This document shows, in pieces, positions 1 through 8,707 of a stretch of 64,000 nucleotides of DNA. The stretch comes from Polyangium mundeleinium. Its GTDB lineage: Bacteria > Myxococcota_A > Polyangia > Polyangiales > Polyangiaceae. Every line of letters begins with the position of its first letter. Positions within the stretch are counted from its first letter, which is position 1. Under the pieces are notes generated by a model. That model did not search any database. It was given only the letters and a program-made list of their open reading frames with translations, and was not told the DNA's origin. The translations under genes and the position numbers were made by a program. The stretch lies in the NCBI RefSeq assembly GCF_028369105.1, contig NZ_JAQNDO010000001.1, forward strand, positions 12,122,501-12,186,500, given 5' to 3'.

Positions 1-468
1 AAGTTCTGGGAGATGCACCATCTCCTCTTCGACAACCAGGATCGGTTGGAGCAGTCGGACCTCGAACGGTACGCGAAGAAGCTCGAGCTCGACGTCGCGA
101 AGTTCCGCGTGGAGATGAACTCGGACGACACGAGCGGCCGCATCGAGAAGGACAAGAAGCAAGCCGACGGCGTGGGTCTCCAGGGCACGCCCACGGTCTT
201 CATCAACGGCCGCGAGGTCGAGCTCGGCAAACTCACGGACCTCTACGGAGACCTCGAGGACTGGATCAAGCTCGACCTCGAGCTCGCGGGCATCAAGCCG
301 GCCCCGGCGCCCGCGAAGCCCGCAGCTTCGGCGATGCCCGCAGCAGGTTCGGCCATGCCTGCGGCTGGCTCCGCGATCCCCGCGGCGGGTTCGGCCGTGC
401 CTGCGGCTGGCTCCGCGATCCCTGCGGTTGGCTCGGCAGCTCCCTCGACGGCTCCCGCGAAGAAATGA
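1..468 (+). CDS. DsbA-family (thioredoxin-fold) oxidoreductase, C-terminal part
   Basis: The gene enters from the left edge, so its start and the CXXC active site are not visible. What remains is the helical insert and the last thioredoxin-fold strands. The GTPTVFINGR stretch carries the Thr-cis-Pro next to the active site in DsbA and Thioredoxin_4 proteins. The last ~55 residues are a low-complexity Ala/Pro tail of 7-residue repeats (PAAGSAM/I/V), which suggests an extracytoplasmic or envelope-spanning linker. Its stop overlaps the start of the next gene (ATGA), so the two are probably translationally coupled. Fold assignment is good; the substrate is unknown. Confidence 0.8.
   Translation, partial: KFWEMHHLLFDNQDRLEQSDLERYAKKLELDVAKFRVEMNSDDTSGRIEKDKKQADGVGLQGTPTVFINGREVELGKLTDLYGDLEDWIKLDLELAGIKPAPAPAKPAASAMPAAGSAMPAAGSAIPAAGSAVPAAGSAIPAVGSAAPSTAPAKK
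331..441 (+). repeat. 42-bp in-frame tandem repeat in the DsbA-like tail
   Basis: Two nearly identical 42-bp units (346-387 and 388-429), flanked by partial copies, encode two 7-residue AGSA(M/I/V)PA steps each. The period is a multiple of three, so expansion or contraction changes linker length without breaking the frame. Confidence 0.75.
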
Positions 469-1208
469 AGGTCGCCGATCCCTGCGGCTGTTTCCCGACC
501 GGGAGGCACTACCCCGGCATCGCGCACCTGCTCAAGGTGCGCGCCGTCGGCGTCGCCTCCGAGCTCGACGCGAGCGCGCCGTGGATCGATCACCCGATCG
601 CGTTCCTCGACGTCGAGACCACGGGCCGCAACGCCGCGCAGGATCGGCTCGTCGAGGTCGCCGTCGTCATCGGCCTCCGCGGCGACGTGGTCGCGCGGCA
701 TAGCTGGCTCGTGAACCCCGGCCGCCCGATCCCCGCCGAGTCCACCGCCGTGCACGGCATCCGCGACGAGGACGTCGCCGGAAAGCCCGCCTTCGCCGAG
801 GTCGCGAGCGAGATCCTCGCGACGCTCGCGGCCGCGATCCCCGCCGCGTACAACGCCGTCTTCGACCGCGGCTTCATGCTCGCCGAGCTCGAGCGCGCCT
901 CGATTCGTCCGGAAAACCCGCCGCCCGCGATGCGTCGCGAGGTCGACTGGATCGATCCGCTCACGTTCGCGCGCGAGCTCTACAAACACGAGGGCAGCCG
1001 TGCGCTCGGCGACATGGCCGCGCTGCTCGGCATCGAGCTCGTCAACGCGCACCGCGCCACCGACGACGCCGAGGCCGCGCTGCGCGTGCTCTACGCGCTC
1101 GCGAAGGACTCGCGTGTCCCGCGCGCCTACGGCAGCTTCATCCAGGAGCAGCGCCGGCTCCTCCGCATGCAGGACGAGGCTCGCGCGCGCTGGCGCAGGC
1201 CGAGCTAG
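465..1208 (+). CDS. DEDDh 3'-5' exonuclease (DNA polymerase III epsilon-like)
   Basis: A 247-residue protein whose exonuclease domain begins near residue 43. All three Exo motifs are visible: DVETT (Exo I), NAVFDRGF (Exo II, N-x3-D) and HRATDD (Exo III, H-x4-D), which supply the acidic metal ligands and catalytic His. No GIY-YIG or polymerase domain is attached, so this is a stand-alone DnaQ-like nuclease for 3' trimming or proofreading. The first 40 residues are a Cys-containing extension of unknown role. The ATG overlaps the preceding stop by four bases. Confidence 0.85.
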   Translation: MKVADPCGCFPTGRHYPGIAHLLKVRAVGVASELDASAPWIDHPIAFLDVETTGRNAAQDRLVEVAVVIGLRGDVVARHSWLVNPGRPIPAESTAVHGIRDEDVAGKPAFAEVASEILATLAAAIPAAYNAVFDRGFMLAELERASIRPENPPPAMRREVDWIDPLTFARELYKHEGSRALGDMAALLGIELVNAHRATDDAEAALRVLYALAKDSRVPRAYGSFIQEQRRLLRMQDEARARWRRPS

Positions 1209-1754
1209 GTGAGCACGGAAGACAAGAAGCGACGCCTGCCCCTCGTGCAAGCGGGCCCGCCGCCGGACGAGCCGGACGCCGAGGATCGGCCGCCGTGGCA
1301 CTGGTCCGGGATCGGCGCGGTCGCGACGTTCCTGGTCTGGCTGCCGCTCGCGGCGATCGCGGCGAAGCTCGGCGCGCGGCTCGTCGATCGGGCCGAGCTC
1401 GGCGTCCCCGCGCCCGCAGACGCAAAACTCGCGGTGCCGCTCTCGGCGCAGCTCGCGTTCATCGGCCTGCAGCTCGTGGGGTTTTTGATCGCCACGCTCG
1501 CGGGCGGATTTCTCGTGGGTCGGTTCGGCGGCAAGGCGGGGCCGAAGGAGGGCGCGGTGGGCGGCTTCGTCGCGGCCGCCCTCGCCTGGGCGCTCGCGGC
1601 GGCAGCGCCCACACCAGGCCCCGGCGCCCCGACGTGGGCTGCGCTGCTCGTCTTGCTCGGCGTGCTGGGCGCGCTCTTCGGCTTTCTGGGCGCCCGCCTG
1701 GGATATGCGCGCCGTCATCCCGCCGAAAAGCAGGCTCCGCAACGTCACGTTTGA
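1209..1754 (+). CDS. Four-helix membrane protein
   Basis: GTG start directly after the exonuclease stop, so the two are probably co-transcribed. The 181 residues begin with a charged, Pro-rich cytosolic segment (~1-30) followed by four hydrophobic segments near residues 35-55, 80-105, 115-135 and 140-160, with Gly-rich turns (GGFLVGRFGGKAGPKEGAVGG) between helices 2 and 3. The pattern resembles small TIGR04086-like or DUF-type integral membrane proteins. No catalytic motif is seen and I cannot assign a function. Confidence 0.6.
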   Translation: MSTEDKKRRLPLVQAGPPPDEPDAEDRPPWHWSGIGAVATFLVWLPLAAIAAKLGARLVDRAELGVPAPADAKLAVPLSAQLAFIGLQLVGFLIATLAGGFLVGRFGGKAGPKEGAVGGFVAAALAWALAAAAPTPGPGAPTWAALLVLLGVLGALFGFLGARLGYARRHPAEKQAPQRHV

Positions 1755-1904
1755 CCCCGCCAAACGAGTTTTTTCCTCGTCGGCGGAGTGATCGTACCGT
1801 CATTCTCCATTGTGGACGGAGCGACGGAGATGCCTCGTCGTGGCTGTGCTGTAGGCGGCGAAGGGCTTTTCCGACGCCGAAAGTCCGTGGTACCATGTCC
1901 CTCC

Positions 1905-2318
1905 ATGAATGCGAGCTCTCCCCGCGCGGCCGAGGTCGCGCATGCGATGTCCCAGTGCATGAACCTCCTCTTCATGTTCGCGGCGCCCCGCGTGTTCGCC
2001 TCCGTCCGCTCGGCCAGCCCCGAGGCGCTCGCCTCGGCGACGGAGACGCTCCGCGCGTTCGTGCGCACGGCAGAAGGGATCCGGTCTCGGAACGGCTCGC
2101 TCTCGGGGGACGTCGGCCGCGTGGTCGAGGCGGCGACGCTCGTCGAGGAGATCTGCGACGCGCTGCCGGGCGGCGCTCCCATCGAGGAGGAGTTGCCGCC
2201 CGGGGTCGTCGAGCCGGCGCGCCGGACGCTCGCCGTGCTCGGGTTCCCCGGCCCGCGTGAAGGCTGGGACGAATTCGAAGGTTTCTTCGTGCCGACGCCG
2301 CCGATGCCGAGGGCCTGA
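1905..2318 (+). CDS. Hypothetical protein
   Basis: A 137-residue product from the ATG at 1905; codon use and sense fall off upstream of it although the frame stays open to 1788. It looks helical and soluble, with an acidic C-terminal half and a Pro-rich end. No signal peptide or recognisable domain. It converges on the minus-strand gene that ends two bases beyond its stop. The ~150 bp before it holds no other gene. Confidence 0.55.
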   Translation: MNASSPRAAEVAHAMSQCMNLLFMFAAPRVFASVRSASPEALASATETLRAFVRTAEGIRSRNGSLSGDVGRVVEAATLVEEICDALPGGAPIEEELPPGVVEPARRTLAVLGFPGPREGWDEFEGFFVPTPPMPRA

Positions 2319-2320
2319 GG

Positions 2321-3538
2321 TCAGTAGCCTCGTTGCGCCTCGGCTCCCTCGCGGGGCCGCAAGATTCCGCTTTTCAAGCAGCCAGCCAGATCGATACGCC
2401 CGTCCTTGCGGAGCGGAATCGGCACGATGCCGGCCCGCACCACGAGCCCGTGGGCCTTCACGTCGTGGCGCGGCCAGATGCCCGTGATCCGGGAGGTGTC
2501 GTCTGAGAGCTCGATCGACTCCCCCGCGCGTAGCGTGATGTCGGGCAATTCGAGGGGACCTCCGAGGCGTACGGTCCAGCGCGTGGGCAAGAGATCGTCG
2601 CCCGGCCAGCATTGAAACCGGCTGCCGATGGGAAAACGACGGCCGGCCGCGCGCCCGTCCTTCGCCAGCGTGAATCCCATGAGCTCGCCCTCTTCATTGA
2701 ACGACAGCACGTCGCGTCCGTTCACCCAGGTCCCGTCGATCTCGACCTCCGACTCGAATGCGCCGCGCAGGCTCGACAAACGCCCCGACGGGGCGAACAC
2801 GAAGCTCGCCCCCGGGCGGACCGTCTTCCCGAGCAGCGGAATCGGCCCGCCGAGCACCACCTCGTGCAGCCGGTCCTCCCGGCGTGGATCGAGGAAGCGG
2901 TCTTCATTGAAATGAAACATCGACCCCGGCGGCACCTCGACCTCGCCGAGGTACACGGGCGAGACGGAGCGGACCCGTCGAAGGCGTCCTCGGTCGTCGC
3001 GAATCGCCCGGACGAGGTCGAACGCGCCCATCTGCGGGCCGAGCTTGAAATTGCGGAGCTCGGGCGGCACCGGCGCGTTCGCCGCGGCCGCGCGCATGGC
3101 TTCGAGCGCGTTCACGAGCCTCGCGTGCAGCCGAACGAGGCGCGTCTGGCCAAACCGAGGCCCGAACACGTCGGACTCGTTGTCGAAGCCGGGATCGGCG
3201 TACAGCTCGCGAATGACGAGCCCCCTGAGCTCCGCCACGTCGAGGTCGTGATGAAGGTCGATGTTCGCGTCGAGCAAGGAATGCCGCCGGTGGACGGGGA
3301 CGAGCCAGAAACGGTAGAGCGTCAGGCGAATGCCGTCCGGTCCGATCCGAATCGAATACCGGCAGCCCACGCACAACGTGACGACGATCCCGAGCACCCC
3401 GAGGCCCCAGAGCGAAGGTAGGGACAAGAGCACCGCGAGCAATCCCCCGAACACGAGCGCAAACGCGCCCCCGAAGAGCGCGCCGGTCTCGTCGAATCCC
3501 GCGCAGTGTGTCTCGCCATCGGTTGTCCAGACGAACAT
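2321..3538 (-). CDS. Hypothetical membrane-anchored protein
   Basis: About 405 residues from the ATG at 3538. A TTG at 3580 lies inside a promoter-like element, so it is a less likely start. The N-terminus has two hydrophobic helices (about residues 20-60) followed by a PH-like segment (YSIRIGPDGIRLTLYRFW). The rest is soluble, mostly beta, with repeated short phrases such as PPGSMFHFNEDRF and DVLSFNEEGELMGFTL that look like an internal duplication. Not recognised. The membrane anchor suggests the C-terminal part acts at the membrane surface. Confidence 0.6.
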   Translation of the reverse strand: MFVWTTDGETHCAGFDETGALFGGAFALVFGGLLAVLLSLPSLWGLGVLGIVVTLCVGCRYSIRIGPDGIRLTLYRFWLVPVHRRHSLLDANIDLHHDLDVAELRGLVIRELYADPGFDNESDVFGPRFGQTRLVRLHARLVNALEAMRAAAANAPVPPELRNFKLGPQMGAFDLVRAIRDDRGRLRRVRSVSPVYLGEVEVPPGSMFHFNEDRFLDPRREDRLHEVVLGGPIPLLGKTVRPGASFVFAPSGRLSSLRGAFESEVEIDGTWVNGRDVLSFNEEGELMGFTLAKDGRAAGRRFPIGSRFQCWPGDDLLPTRWTVRLGGPLELPDITLRAGESIELSDDTSRITGIWPRHDVKAHGLVVRAGIVPIPLRKDGRIDLAGCLKSGILRPREGAEAQRGY

Positions 3539-3551
3539 CGTTCCGAGGCAA

Positions 3552-3580
3552 ACTATAGGCACAGTGCTCACGTTTGACAA
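3552..3580 (-). promoter_or_regulatory. Sigma70-like promoter, TTGTCA-17-TATAGT
   Basis: Read on the minus strand, TTGTCA (3580-3575) and TATAGT (3557-3552) are separated by exactly 17 bp. The predicted transcript start falls only a few bases before the ATG at 3538, so the mRNA would be leaderless or nearly so. The -35 box overlaps an alternative TTG start, which argues against that start. Confidence 0.45.
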
Positions 3581-3737
3581 CCTCGACGTTTGTCCCGGGT
3601 CACGTTTTTTTCATCGGATGCGTCCCAGGGCAAACCTTGGGTACGTCCGGCCGAACCCGCCCGAGGCGCACGCGCGACCCCCGGGGTCAGCCGGGCGGTG
3701 CGTGGCGCGGACGGCGGCGGCGCGATAAGCTCGGGGC

Positions 3738-4448
3738 ATGTTGCCGCCGTGGGAGCACCCCGACTGGTACGACCTGCACGACACCACCTTCACGGCCGGA
3801 CCCGAGCGGGAACCCGAGCACTACCGAGAGCTCGTCCTTTCGCTCCCGCCGCTCGACGCCGACGATCACCTGGTCGACGTCGGCGCCGGCACGGGCAAGC
3901 TGACGCGCCTCATCGCGTCGGCGTACCCCGAGCTCGGCCGCATCACGCTGGTCGAGCCGAACATCCAGAAGATCATCCGCGCCGAGCGGTCGCTCGCGGA
4001 AGCCCTGACCCGCTCCTCGACACGCATCAAGTCGATCGCGCAGGGGCTCGGCGAAGGCGGGCTCGCCATCACGCCGCTCGCCACGGTCGTGACGGTGGGC
4101 AGCGTGCTCATGCCCATCATGGAGCTGCGCGGCGGGACGCTCCGCGACGGGCTCGCATGGCTCGATCGAGCGCTCGAAGAGCTCGCAGCCATGCTCGCGC
4201 CGAACGGGTCCTTGTTCCTGGCCGAGACGCTCGGCGCGCCCTGGGCCCGCGGCGGCCTCGACGGTCCCGTGCGCAGGCTCCAGCTCCCCGAGCTGGAAGA
4301 ACGCCTCGACGCGGCGGGCCTCTCGTCGATCGAGTGCACGTACCGCTTCCGCGACCGCGTCGTGCTCCGCGCCCAGCCGGGCAACGACGAGGGCGACGAC
4401 AATGCGACGCGGGTCATGATGAACGCCGGGTTGCCCGCGCGGAGCTGA
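3738..4448 (+). CDS. Class I SAM-dependent methyltransferase
   Basis: 236 residues. Motif I, VDVGAGTGKLTRL (about residues 43-55), is the glycine-rich S-adenosylmethionine loop, and LVEPN (~70) is the acidic post-I motif that contacts the ribose. The remainder fits the usual seven-stranded Rossmann fold, with a hydrophobic strand near TVVTVGSVL. The substrate cannot be inferred. It stands alone; the next plus-strand sequence is a decayed DNA-binding domain. Confidence 0.75.
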   Translation: MLPPWEHPDWYDLHDTTFTAGPEREPEHYRELVLSLPPLDADDHLVDVGAGTGKLTRLIASAYPELGRITLVEPNIQKIIRAERSLAEALTRSSTRIKSIAQGLGEGGLAITPLATVVTVGSVLMPIMELRGGTLRDGLAWLDRALEELAAMLAPNGSLFLAETLGAPWARGGLDGPVRRLQLPELEERLDAAGLSSIECTYRFRDRVVLRAQPGNDEGDDNATRVMMNAGLPARS

Positions 4449-4458
4449 ATACAGGGGC

Positions 4459-4618
4459 GTGGCGCCGGCGGCGATCGAGCGTCGACAGATCGACGAGGCG
4501 CTCGGTCAATGCGGAGAGAACCAGATCCGCGCCGCCGAGATGCTCGGGTATTTCGCGATGGACGCTGGTGGGAAGGCTTTTGGAGTACGGAAGGCTGCGG
4601 CTGCGCAGGAAGGGGTAA
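4459..4618 (+). pseudogene. Relic FIS-type helix-turn-helix (NtrC-like regulator C-terminus)
   Basis: Frame one reads IDEALGQCGENQIRAAEMLG; after a one-base shift near 4550 frame two continues ISRWTLVGRLLEYGRLR and stops at 4618. Together these make a good C-terminal FIS helix-turn-helix as found on sigma54-dependent activators (A-L-x-x-C-G-x-N-Q-x-x-A-A-x-x-L-G-I-S-R-x-T-L). The AAA+ and receiver parts are absent; the sequence upstream is the methyltransferase in another frame. This is best read as the last remnant of a deleted gene carrying an extra base. Confidence 0.6.
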
Positions 4619-4643
4619 AGGGCGCGCAGGGGGCACACGGCCG

Positions 4644-5635
4644 TCAATGACCGTTCGTCGCGGCAATCCAGGCGGCGAGGTCCTGCGGGGAGAGGTCGAG
4701 AACAGCGTCGCCGACCCGGTCAGGGCCGTCTGCGCGGATTCGCGCGAGCAACGTTGCTCGGGCTCGGTCAACGCGCGGCCGAGTCGGCGCTCGAAGAGGT
4801 GAATGAGCGGCCGGAGGCCCTCCTGGAGGCCTTCCTGGAGGCCCTTCTCGATCCCTTGCTCGATCCCCTTCTCGATTCCTTGCTCGATCCCCTTCTCGAT
4901 TCCTTGCTCGATCCCCTTCGAGTACCCTTCCTCCAGCCCTTCCTTGTAGATCCAGTTCTGCATCACCAGCTCCCTCGGCAACAGCGATCGTACCACGTCT
5001 CGTAATCCCCGCTCGCGTTGATCCGCTTCCGCCAGGACGGCCATGGCCGTGCCGAGCTCGTCGAACGTCGCGGGCGGGACACGCGCGCGAAGCTCGCCGA
5101 GCACGCGCTCGACGCTGCGTTCGTCCGCGTCCACGGCGAGTGGCGCGAAGGCGAGCCAGAAGCTCCCCCAGGCAGCAAGCTCGGCGATCGTCCGCTGGTA
5201 GACCGGCTCGATGCGGAAGTGGACCCCCGAAAACGGCGCGCCGCGCGGAGAAACCCGATAGGTGCCGTACAGGGGCCACGGCTCTTCGCGACCGCCCAAG
5301 AGGACGACGATGCTCTCGATGGGCGGTACGAGTTCCGGGCCGCTCTTGTTCTCTTCCGCGACCGCAAAGCCGAGGAGCGCCTGATACTCATAGGTCCGAT
5401 ATGGCATGTTCGAGGGCATCGCTGTCTGCCATTCCACGTGGAGGAGCCTCCTCTCACCGTCGATGCGCACATCGAGCGTTCGATCGAGCTCGCGGTGGCG
5501 CGAGGTGACCTGGGTCTCGAGCACGGTCGCGGTGAGCGGTCCCTCGCAGCCGAGCAGGCCGCGCGCGAGTTCGTCCGGGAACCGCTGCGAGATGTGGCGC
5601 AGGATCAGATCGACGCTGTCGTCTTCGGGGGACAC
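4644..5635 (-). pseudogene. Rpn-family PD-(D/E)XK nuclease, frameshifted near its C-terminus
   Basis: The N-terminal ~290 residues match the Rpn/YhgA-like family of recombination-promoting nucleases: a DVRIDGERRLLHVEWQT core (D...ExQ variant of PD-(D/E)XK) followed by a long domain. A G-I-E-Q-G-I-E-K repeat linker then leads to ALTEPEQ. One base is missing at about 4752, and the natural ending (TLLARIRADGPDRVGDAVL...AAWIAATNGH) lies in the next frame, stopping at 4644. Without correction the frame runs through unrelated sequence to 3866. The break sits inside a perfect 16-bp palindrome (4745-4760). It may be intact in the organism if the indel is a sequencing error. Confidence 0.7.
4845..4925 (-). 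repeat. 24-bp tandem repeat encoding GIEQGIEK
   Basis: About three copies of a 24-bp unit encode an 8-residue charged helical repeat linking the nuclease domain to its C-terminal tail. Such G-x-x-x-G repeats are common in Rpn/DUF4351-type proteins and vary in copy number. Confidence 0.7.
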
Positions 5636-5752
5636 ACGCGCCGTGTACCGATGGGGTGGGGTTCCGTCAAGTAAAACGTTTTACCGCGGACGCAGGCGCG
5701 GGGTGCCCCCCTCCGCGAGGAACCCGCGAGCGGCCCCGAAAATGGCGCAACG

Positions 5753-7384
5753 CTACTTGCCGTGCCCCGGGCCGAGCACGAGCTCCATCTTCGCCACCGG
5801 GTCGAAGTTCTCGACGTGCGGCGGGTGATGGCATTGCGAGACGCACGACTGCGGATCCGGCTTCAGGATGATGAGCCCCTCCGCATCCGGCTTCCTCGCG
5901 TGGAGCGACCCCGGCCCGTGGCACTCCTCGCATTGCACGTCCTTGAGTTTGTCCACGAACGTGACCGTCGAGCCTCCGGGTTTGTCGTAGCCCGTGACGT
6001 GGCAGCTCACGCAGTCGAGGTTGAACTCTTTGAAGTCCTTCTGCAGCGTCTCGTACGCCTTCGCGTGCGCCGTGCCGTCGTAGACCTTGCGCTCCTCGTC
6101 GTGGCAAACCGTGCACGCCTCGATGCCGATGAAGGTCGCCTTCCCCGCCGCCGCGGCCACGGGCTTGCGGTCGGCAAACGCCGTGCGGTTGTGCTCGTTC
6201 ACGCGCTTGTAGTAATCGACGAGCTTCGTCGCCATCGTCGGGTCGGCGCCGAGTTTTTCGCGCACCTCGACAAGCTTGTACCGGAAGAAGCTGCCCTTCG
6301 GCGCAGGCATCGGTGCTTCGAGCTTCGCCCGCTCGGCGCGCAGCTTTTCAAGGTCGGCCTTGCGCGCGGCGAGATCCTCGGCCTTCACCTTGCCGCCCTT
6401 TTCCCACGATTGAATGCGCGTCTCGAGGTCACGAACGCGGCCCGCGAGCGAGACGAGCTCCTCGGCGCGCTCGATGCCGCTCGCGTCCGCGAACGAGAGG
6501 ACTTCCGAATCCCGCGCGCGCACGTAGAGATCCACGACGCCCACCGTCTGCAGGTGGTTCGACGTCTCCACGACGAGCGTCGAGCCCACGCGCATCGGCG
6601 GCTTCGGCGCGTCGTTGTTATGGTCGGTCTCCTGTGGCTTGCCGAGCACCAGCACCGCGAGCTCAGGAATCGCGTCCGCGAGCCGCAGCGCCTCGCCGCG
6701 CGGGATCGCGGCGAGCCCCACGAGCACGCGCGCGCCCTGTTTTTTCGCCTCCGCGACCCCCGCCTTCATCGCGTCGAGCGCGGGCTTCGTGCGGATCCCG
6801 TCGGGCAGCTTCCCCGCGCGATCCCGCGGCTCGGCCACGCCGATGATCCCCACCTTCACGCCCGCGACCTCGCGCACCACAACGCCCGTCACGCCGGGCA
6901 CGCCGTCCACGTTCCCCGCGAGAAGCGCCGATCCCGCGGTCGACACGTATTTCGTGAGCGCCTCGCCGCCGGCCGCCCAATCGTTCAAGCCCGGCGCCCA
7001 CGCCACGAGCCCAAGCTCCTTCGCCGCCGCCGCGAGCGTCTCCGCCTTCCACGACTGCTGCGTCACCTCCTCGGGCCGGAGCGTCGGCTCGCCGAAGAGC
7101 ATCGGACCCGCGCCGAGAACCAGGCCCGCAGGCACGCCGGCCGACTCCGCGCGGAGGAACGCCGCCAGGTGATCGACCCCGCCGAGCTGATCCTTCGTGC
7201 AACCACACGGCTCGATCGCGCCGGCGACCGTGCTCAGGAGGTACAGGCGTATTGTCGGCTGCGCGGGGGCCGCGTCGTCCTCGGCCGTGACAGCGGGAGG
7301 CGTCCGGCAACCCTGACACGCGGCCACGGTGGCTCCGAGGACGAGGGACAGGATGAGAGCCGTGCTAGGAAGCGCGCGAGGCAT
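5753..7384 (-). CDS. Lipoprotein: metallophosphatase-like domain fused to a four-haem cytochrome
   Basis: 543 residues. A signal peptide ends near VAACQGC, a plausible lipobox. Residues ~45-300 resemble the 5'-nucleotidase/UshA-type metallophosphatase fold, including the EPCGC..QLGG opening seen in this cytochrome-linked subgroup. A coiled segment (~310-370) leads to a C-terminal cytochrome c-554-like part with CTVCH, CVSCH and CEECH plus a fourth site, CVSQCH, with CX3CH spacing. It is probably an outer-membrane or periplasmic redox protein. The catalytic His/Asp set of true nucleotidases is not obvious, so the phosphatase part may only bind ligand. Monocistronic. Confidence 0.75.
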   Translation of the reverse strand: MPRALPSTALILSLVLGATVAACQGCRTPPAVTAEDDAAPAQPTIRLYLLSTVAGAIEPCGCTKDQLGGVDHLAAFLRAESAGVPAGLVLGAGPMLFGEPTLRPEEVTQQSWKAETLAAAAKELGLVAWAPGLNDWAAGGEALTKYVSTAGSALLAGNVDGVPGVTGVVVREVAGVKVGIIGVAEPRDRAGKLPDGIRTKPALDAMKAGVAEAKKQGARVLVGLAAIPRGEALRLADAIPELAVLVLGKPQETDHNNDAPKPPMRVGSTLVVETSNHLQTVGVVDLYVRARDSEVLSFADASGIERAEELVSLAGRVRDLETRIQSWEKGGKVKAEDLAARKADLEKLRAERAKLEAPMPAPKGSFFRYKLVEVREKLGADPTMATKLVDYYKRVNEHNRTAFADRKPVAAAAGKATFIGIEACTVCHDEERKVYDGTAHAKAYETLQKDFKEFNLDCVSCHVTGYDKPGGSTVTFVDKLKDVQCEECHGPGSLHARKPDAEGLIILKPDPQSCVSQCHHPPHVENFDPVAKMELVLGPGHGK

Positions 7385-7440
7385 CGGACGGCTTGTAGCA
7401 CAGCGCGCGGCGCTTCGTCGCCGGCCGGCCGCCTCGCGCC

Positions 7441-8505
7441 TCAGCCCCGCGACCGCCGCGACGACTTCGGCAGCGCCGCATATTCGTGTCCGAAGACCTT
7501 CCGATCGAGCGTGCGGCCCCGAGCATCACGCAGGGAGACGCGCCAGCGGACATGCACGCGTTCGCCGAGGTCGAGCGTCGGCCCCCATACGATGTGGTCG
7601 GCGAGCACGCGCGAGGGCAAGCGAATGCGCTGGCGACCGACATGAACGTTGCTGTCGGGTATCACCACCACGTCGCCCTCGCCGAGCACCTCGTGGCTCG
7701 TATCTTCGAGCGCGTAATGCAGCGTCGTCGGCACGTGCGCCCGGCCTTCGATCGAATACCGCACCGTCGCGGAGAGACGCGTCCCGGCCGCGACGCCGAG
7801 GATGCTGCCTTTTCCGACCCCCGCGGCGGCCTGGCAACGCGATAACGGAAAATCACCGAATGTGCCGATTCGAACAGGTACATGGGTCGCGTGCCACCGC
7901 CGCTGCAAGATCCCCTGCGATTGGTCGAGCGCCCGCATATCCGAAATGTATTTCGCGCCCTGAAACTCCAGATCACCGTCGGACGTTTGCATCGCTTCGA
8001 GCAGCGCTCCGGTGAAACGCGCTCGCCCTTCCCCCTCGGTCCCCACGCCGATCCGCGTCGCCCGCGCCGCAGCCACCCGCAGGCCTTTGCGCGCCCGGGC
8101 CACCGCCTCGACCCATTTTGGCACCACGTCCTCGTCGGGCACCGCCCCGACCACGAGATCGAGGACGAAAAGCACGGACGGCGCAGACACGCGCTCGAAA
8201 TGGCGAGCGAGCGCCTCCGCGCCAATACACCCGTCCGCGACATGGAGCCCCTTGTCGCTGGCCCGACCTGAAAAATACACGACGAAGAACGGCGTGCTCT
8301 CGCGGGACGCCGCGTCGAATGCGCTGTTGACGGCCATTTTCGTGGCGTCCTCGCCCACGAGGCACGTCGCGACGGTGTCCGGCGGCCCGAGCGCGCCCGT
8401 GAACAGGCGAAACACGTCGCGGGCATTGGTCTCTTCGCACCCGAGCTGCGACACGCCGGGCACTCCGAGGCAAACGACACGATGACTGGCGCTGGGCGGA
8501 GCCAT
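7441..8505 (-). CDS. Caspase-like (peptidase C14) protein lacking the catalytic dyad
   Basis: 354 residues. Residues ~70-190 follow the caspase p20 layout: VVYFSGRA (77-82 region) where active orthocaspases have YFSGHG, and VLFVLDLVVGA (111-121) where they have LDACHSG. A late FTGALLEAM segment matches the FTxALLEAL helix of C14 proteins. Both catalytic residues are replaced (His by Arg81, Cys by Val118), so it should be proteolytically inactive. The C-terminal ~150 residues are beta-rich and unassigned. No signal peptide. It is probably a scaffold, decoy or binding protein. Confidence 0.65.
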   Translation of the reverse strand: MAPPSASHRVVCLGVPGVSQLGCEETNARDVFRLFTGALGPPDTVATCLVGEDATKMAVNSAFDAASRESTPFFVVYFSGRASDKGLHVADGCIGAEALARHFERVSAPSVLFVLDLVVGAVPDEDVVPKWVEAVARARKGLRVAAARATRIGVGTEGEGRARFTGALLEAMQTSDGDLEFQGAKYISDMRALDQSQGILQRRWHATHVPVRIGTFGDFPLSRCQAAAGVGKGSILGVAAGTRLSATVRYSIEGRAHVPTTLHYALEDTSHEVLGEGDVVVIPDSNVHVGRQRIRLPSRVLADHIVWGPTLDLGERVHVRWRVSLRDARGRTLDRKVFGHEYAALPKSSRRSRG

Positions 8506-8574
8506 GACGACTTCCCTGGCGCGCGCGAGCAGGCCCGAGCAGCACGACCGGGCGAGGCGCGACCTGGGCCGGAT

Positions 8575-8592
8575 ACTGAACGAAGTTTCAGT
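8575..8592. promoter_or_regulatory. Operator-like palindrome upstream of the caspase-like gene
   Basis: ACTGAA and TTCAGT arms enclose a 6-bp centre, 70 bp upstream of the caspase-like start codon. Size and placement suit a TetR-type operator, but no adjacent regulator gene supports this. Confidence 0.25.
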
Positions 8593-8707
8593 TCATGTCA
8601 ACGGGGCTCTCGATCCAGGTTCGGCGCGGGATCCACCGTGGAAAAACACCTGTGGTTCCAAGGGGACGAACGGACGTGCCGTTGGGCGGGATACGTTCTT
8701 CAGGGCA

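Noticed and set aside
3866-5635. Rpn gene read as one 589-residue protein
   Set aside because: Beyond ~4750 the frame is antisense to the methyltransferase and relic HTH, while the family's proper ending is in the next frame.
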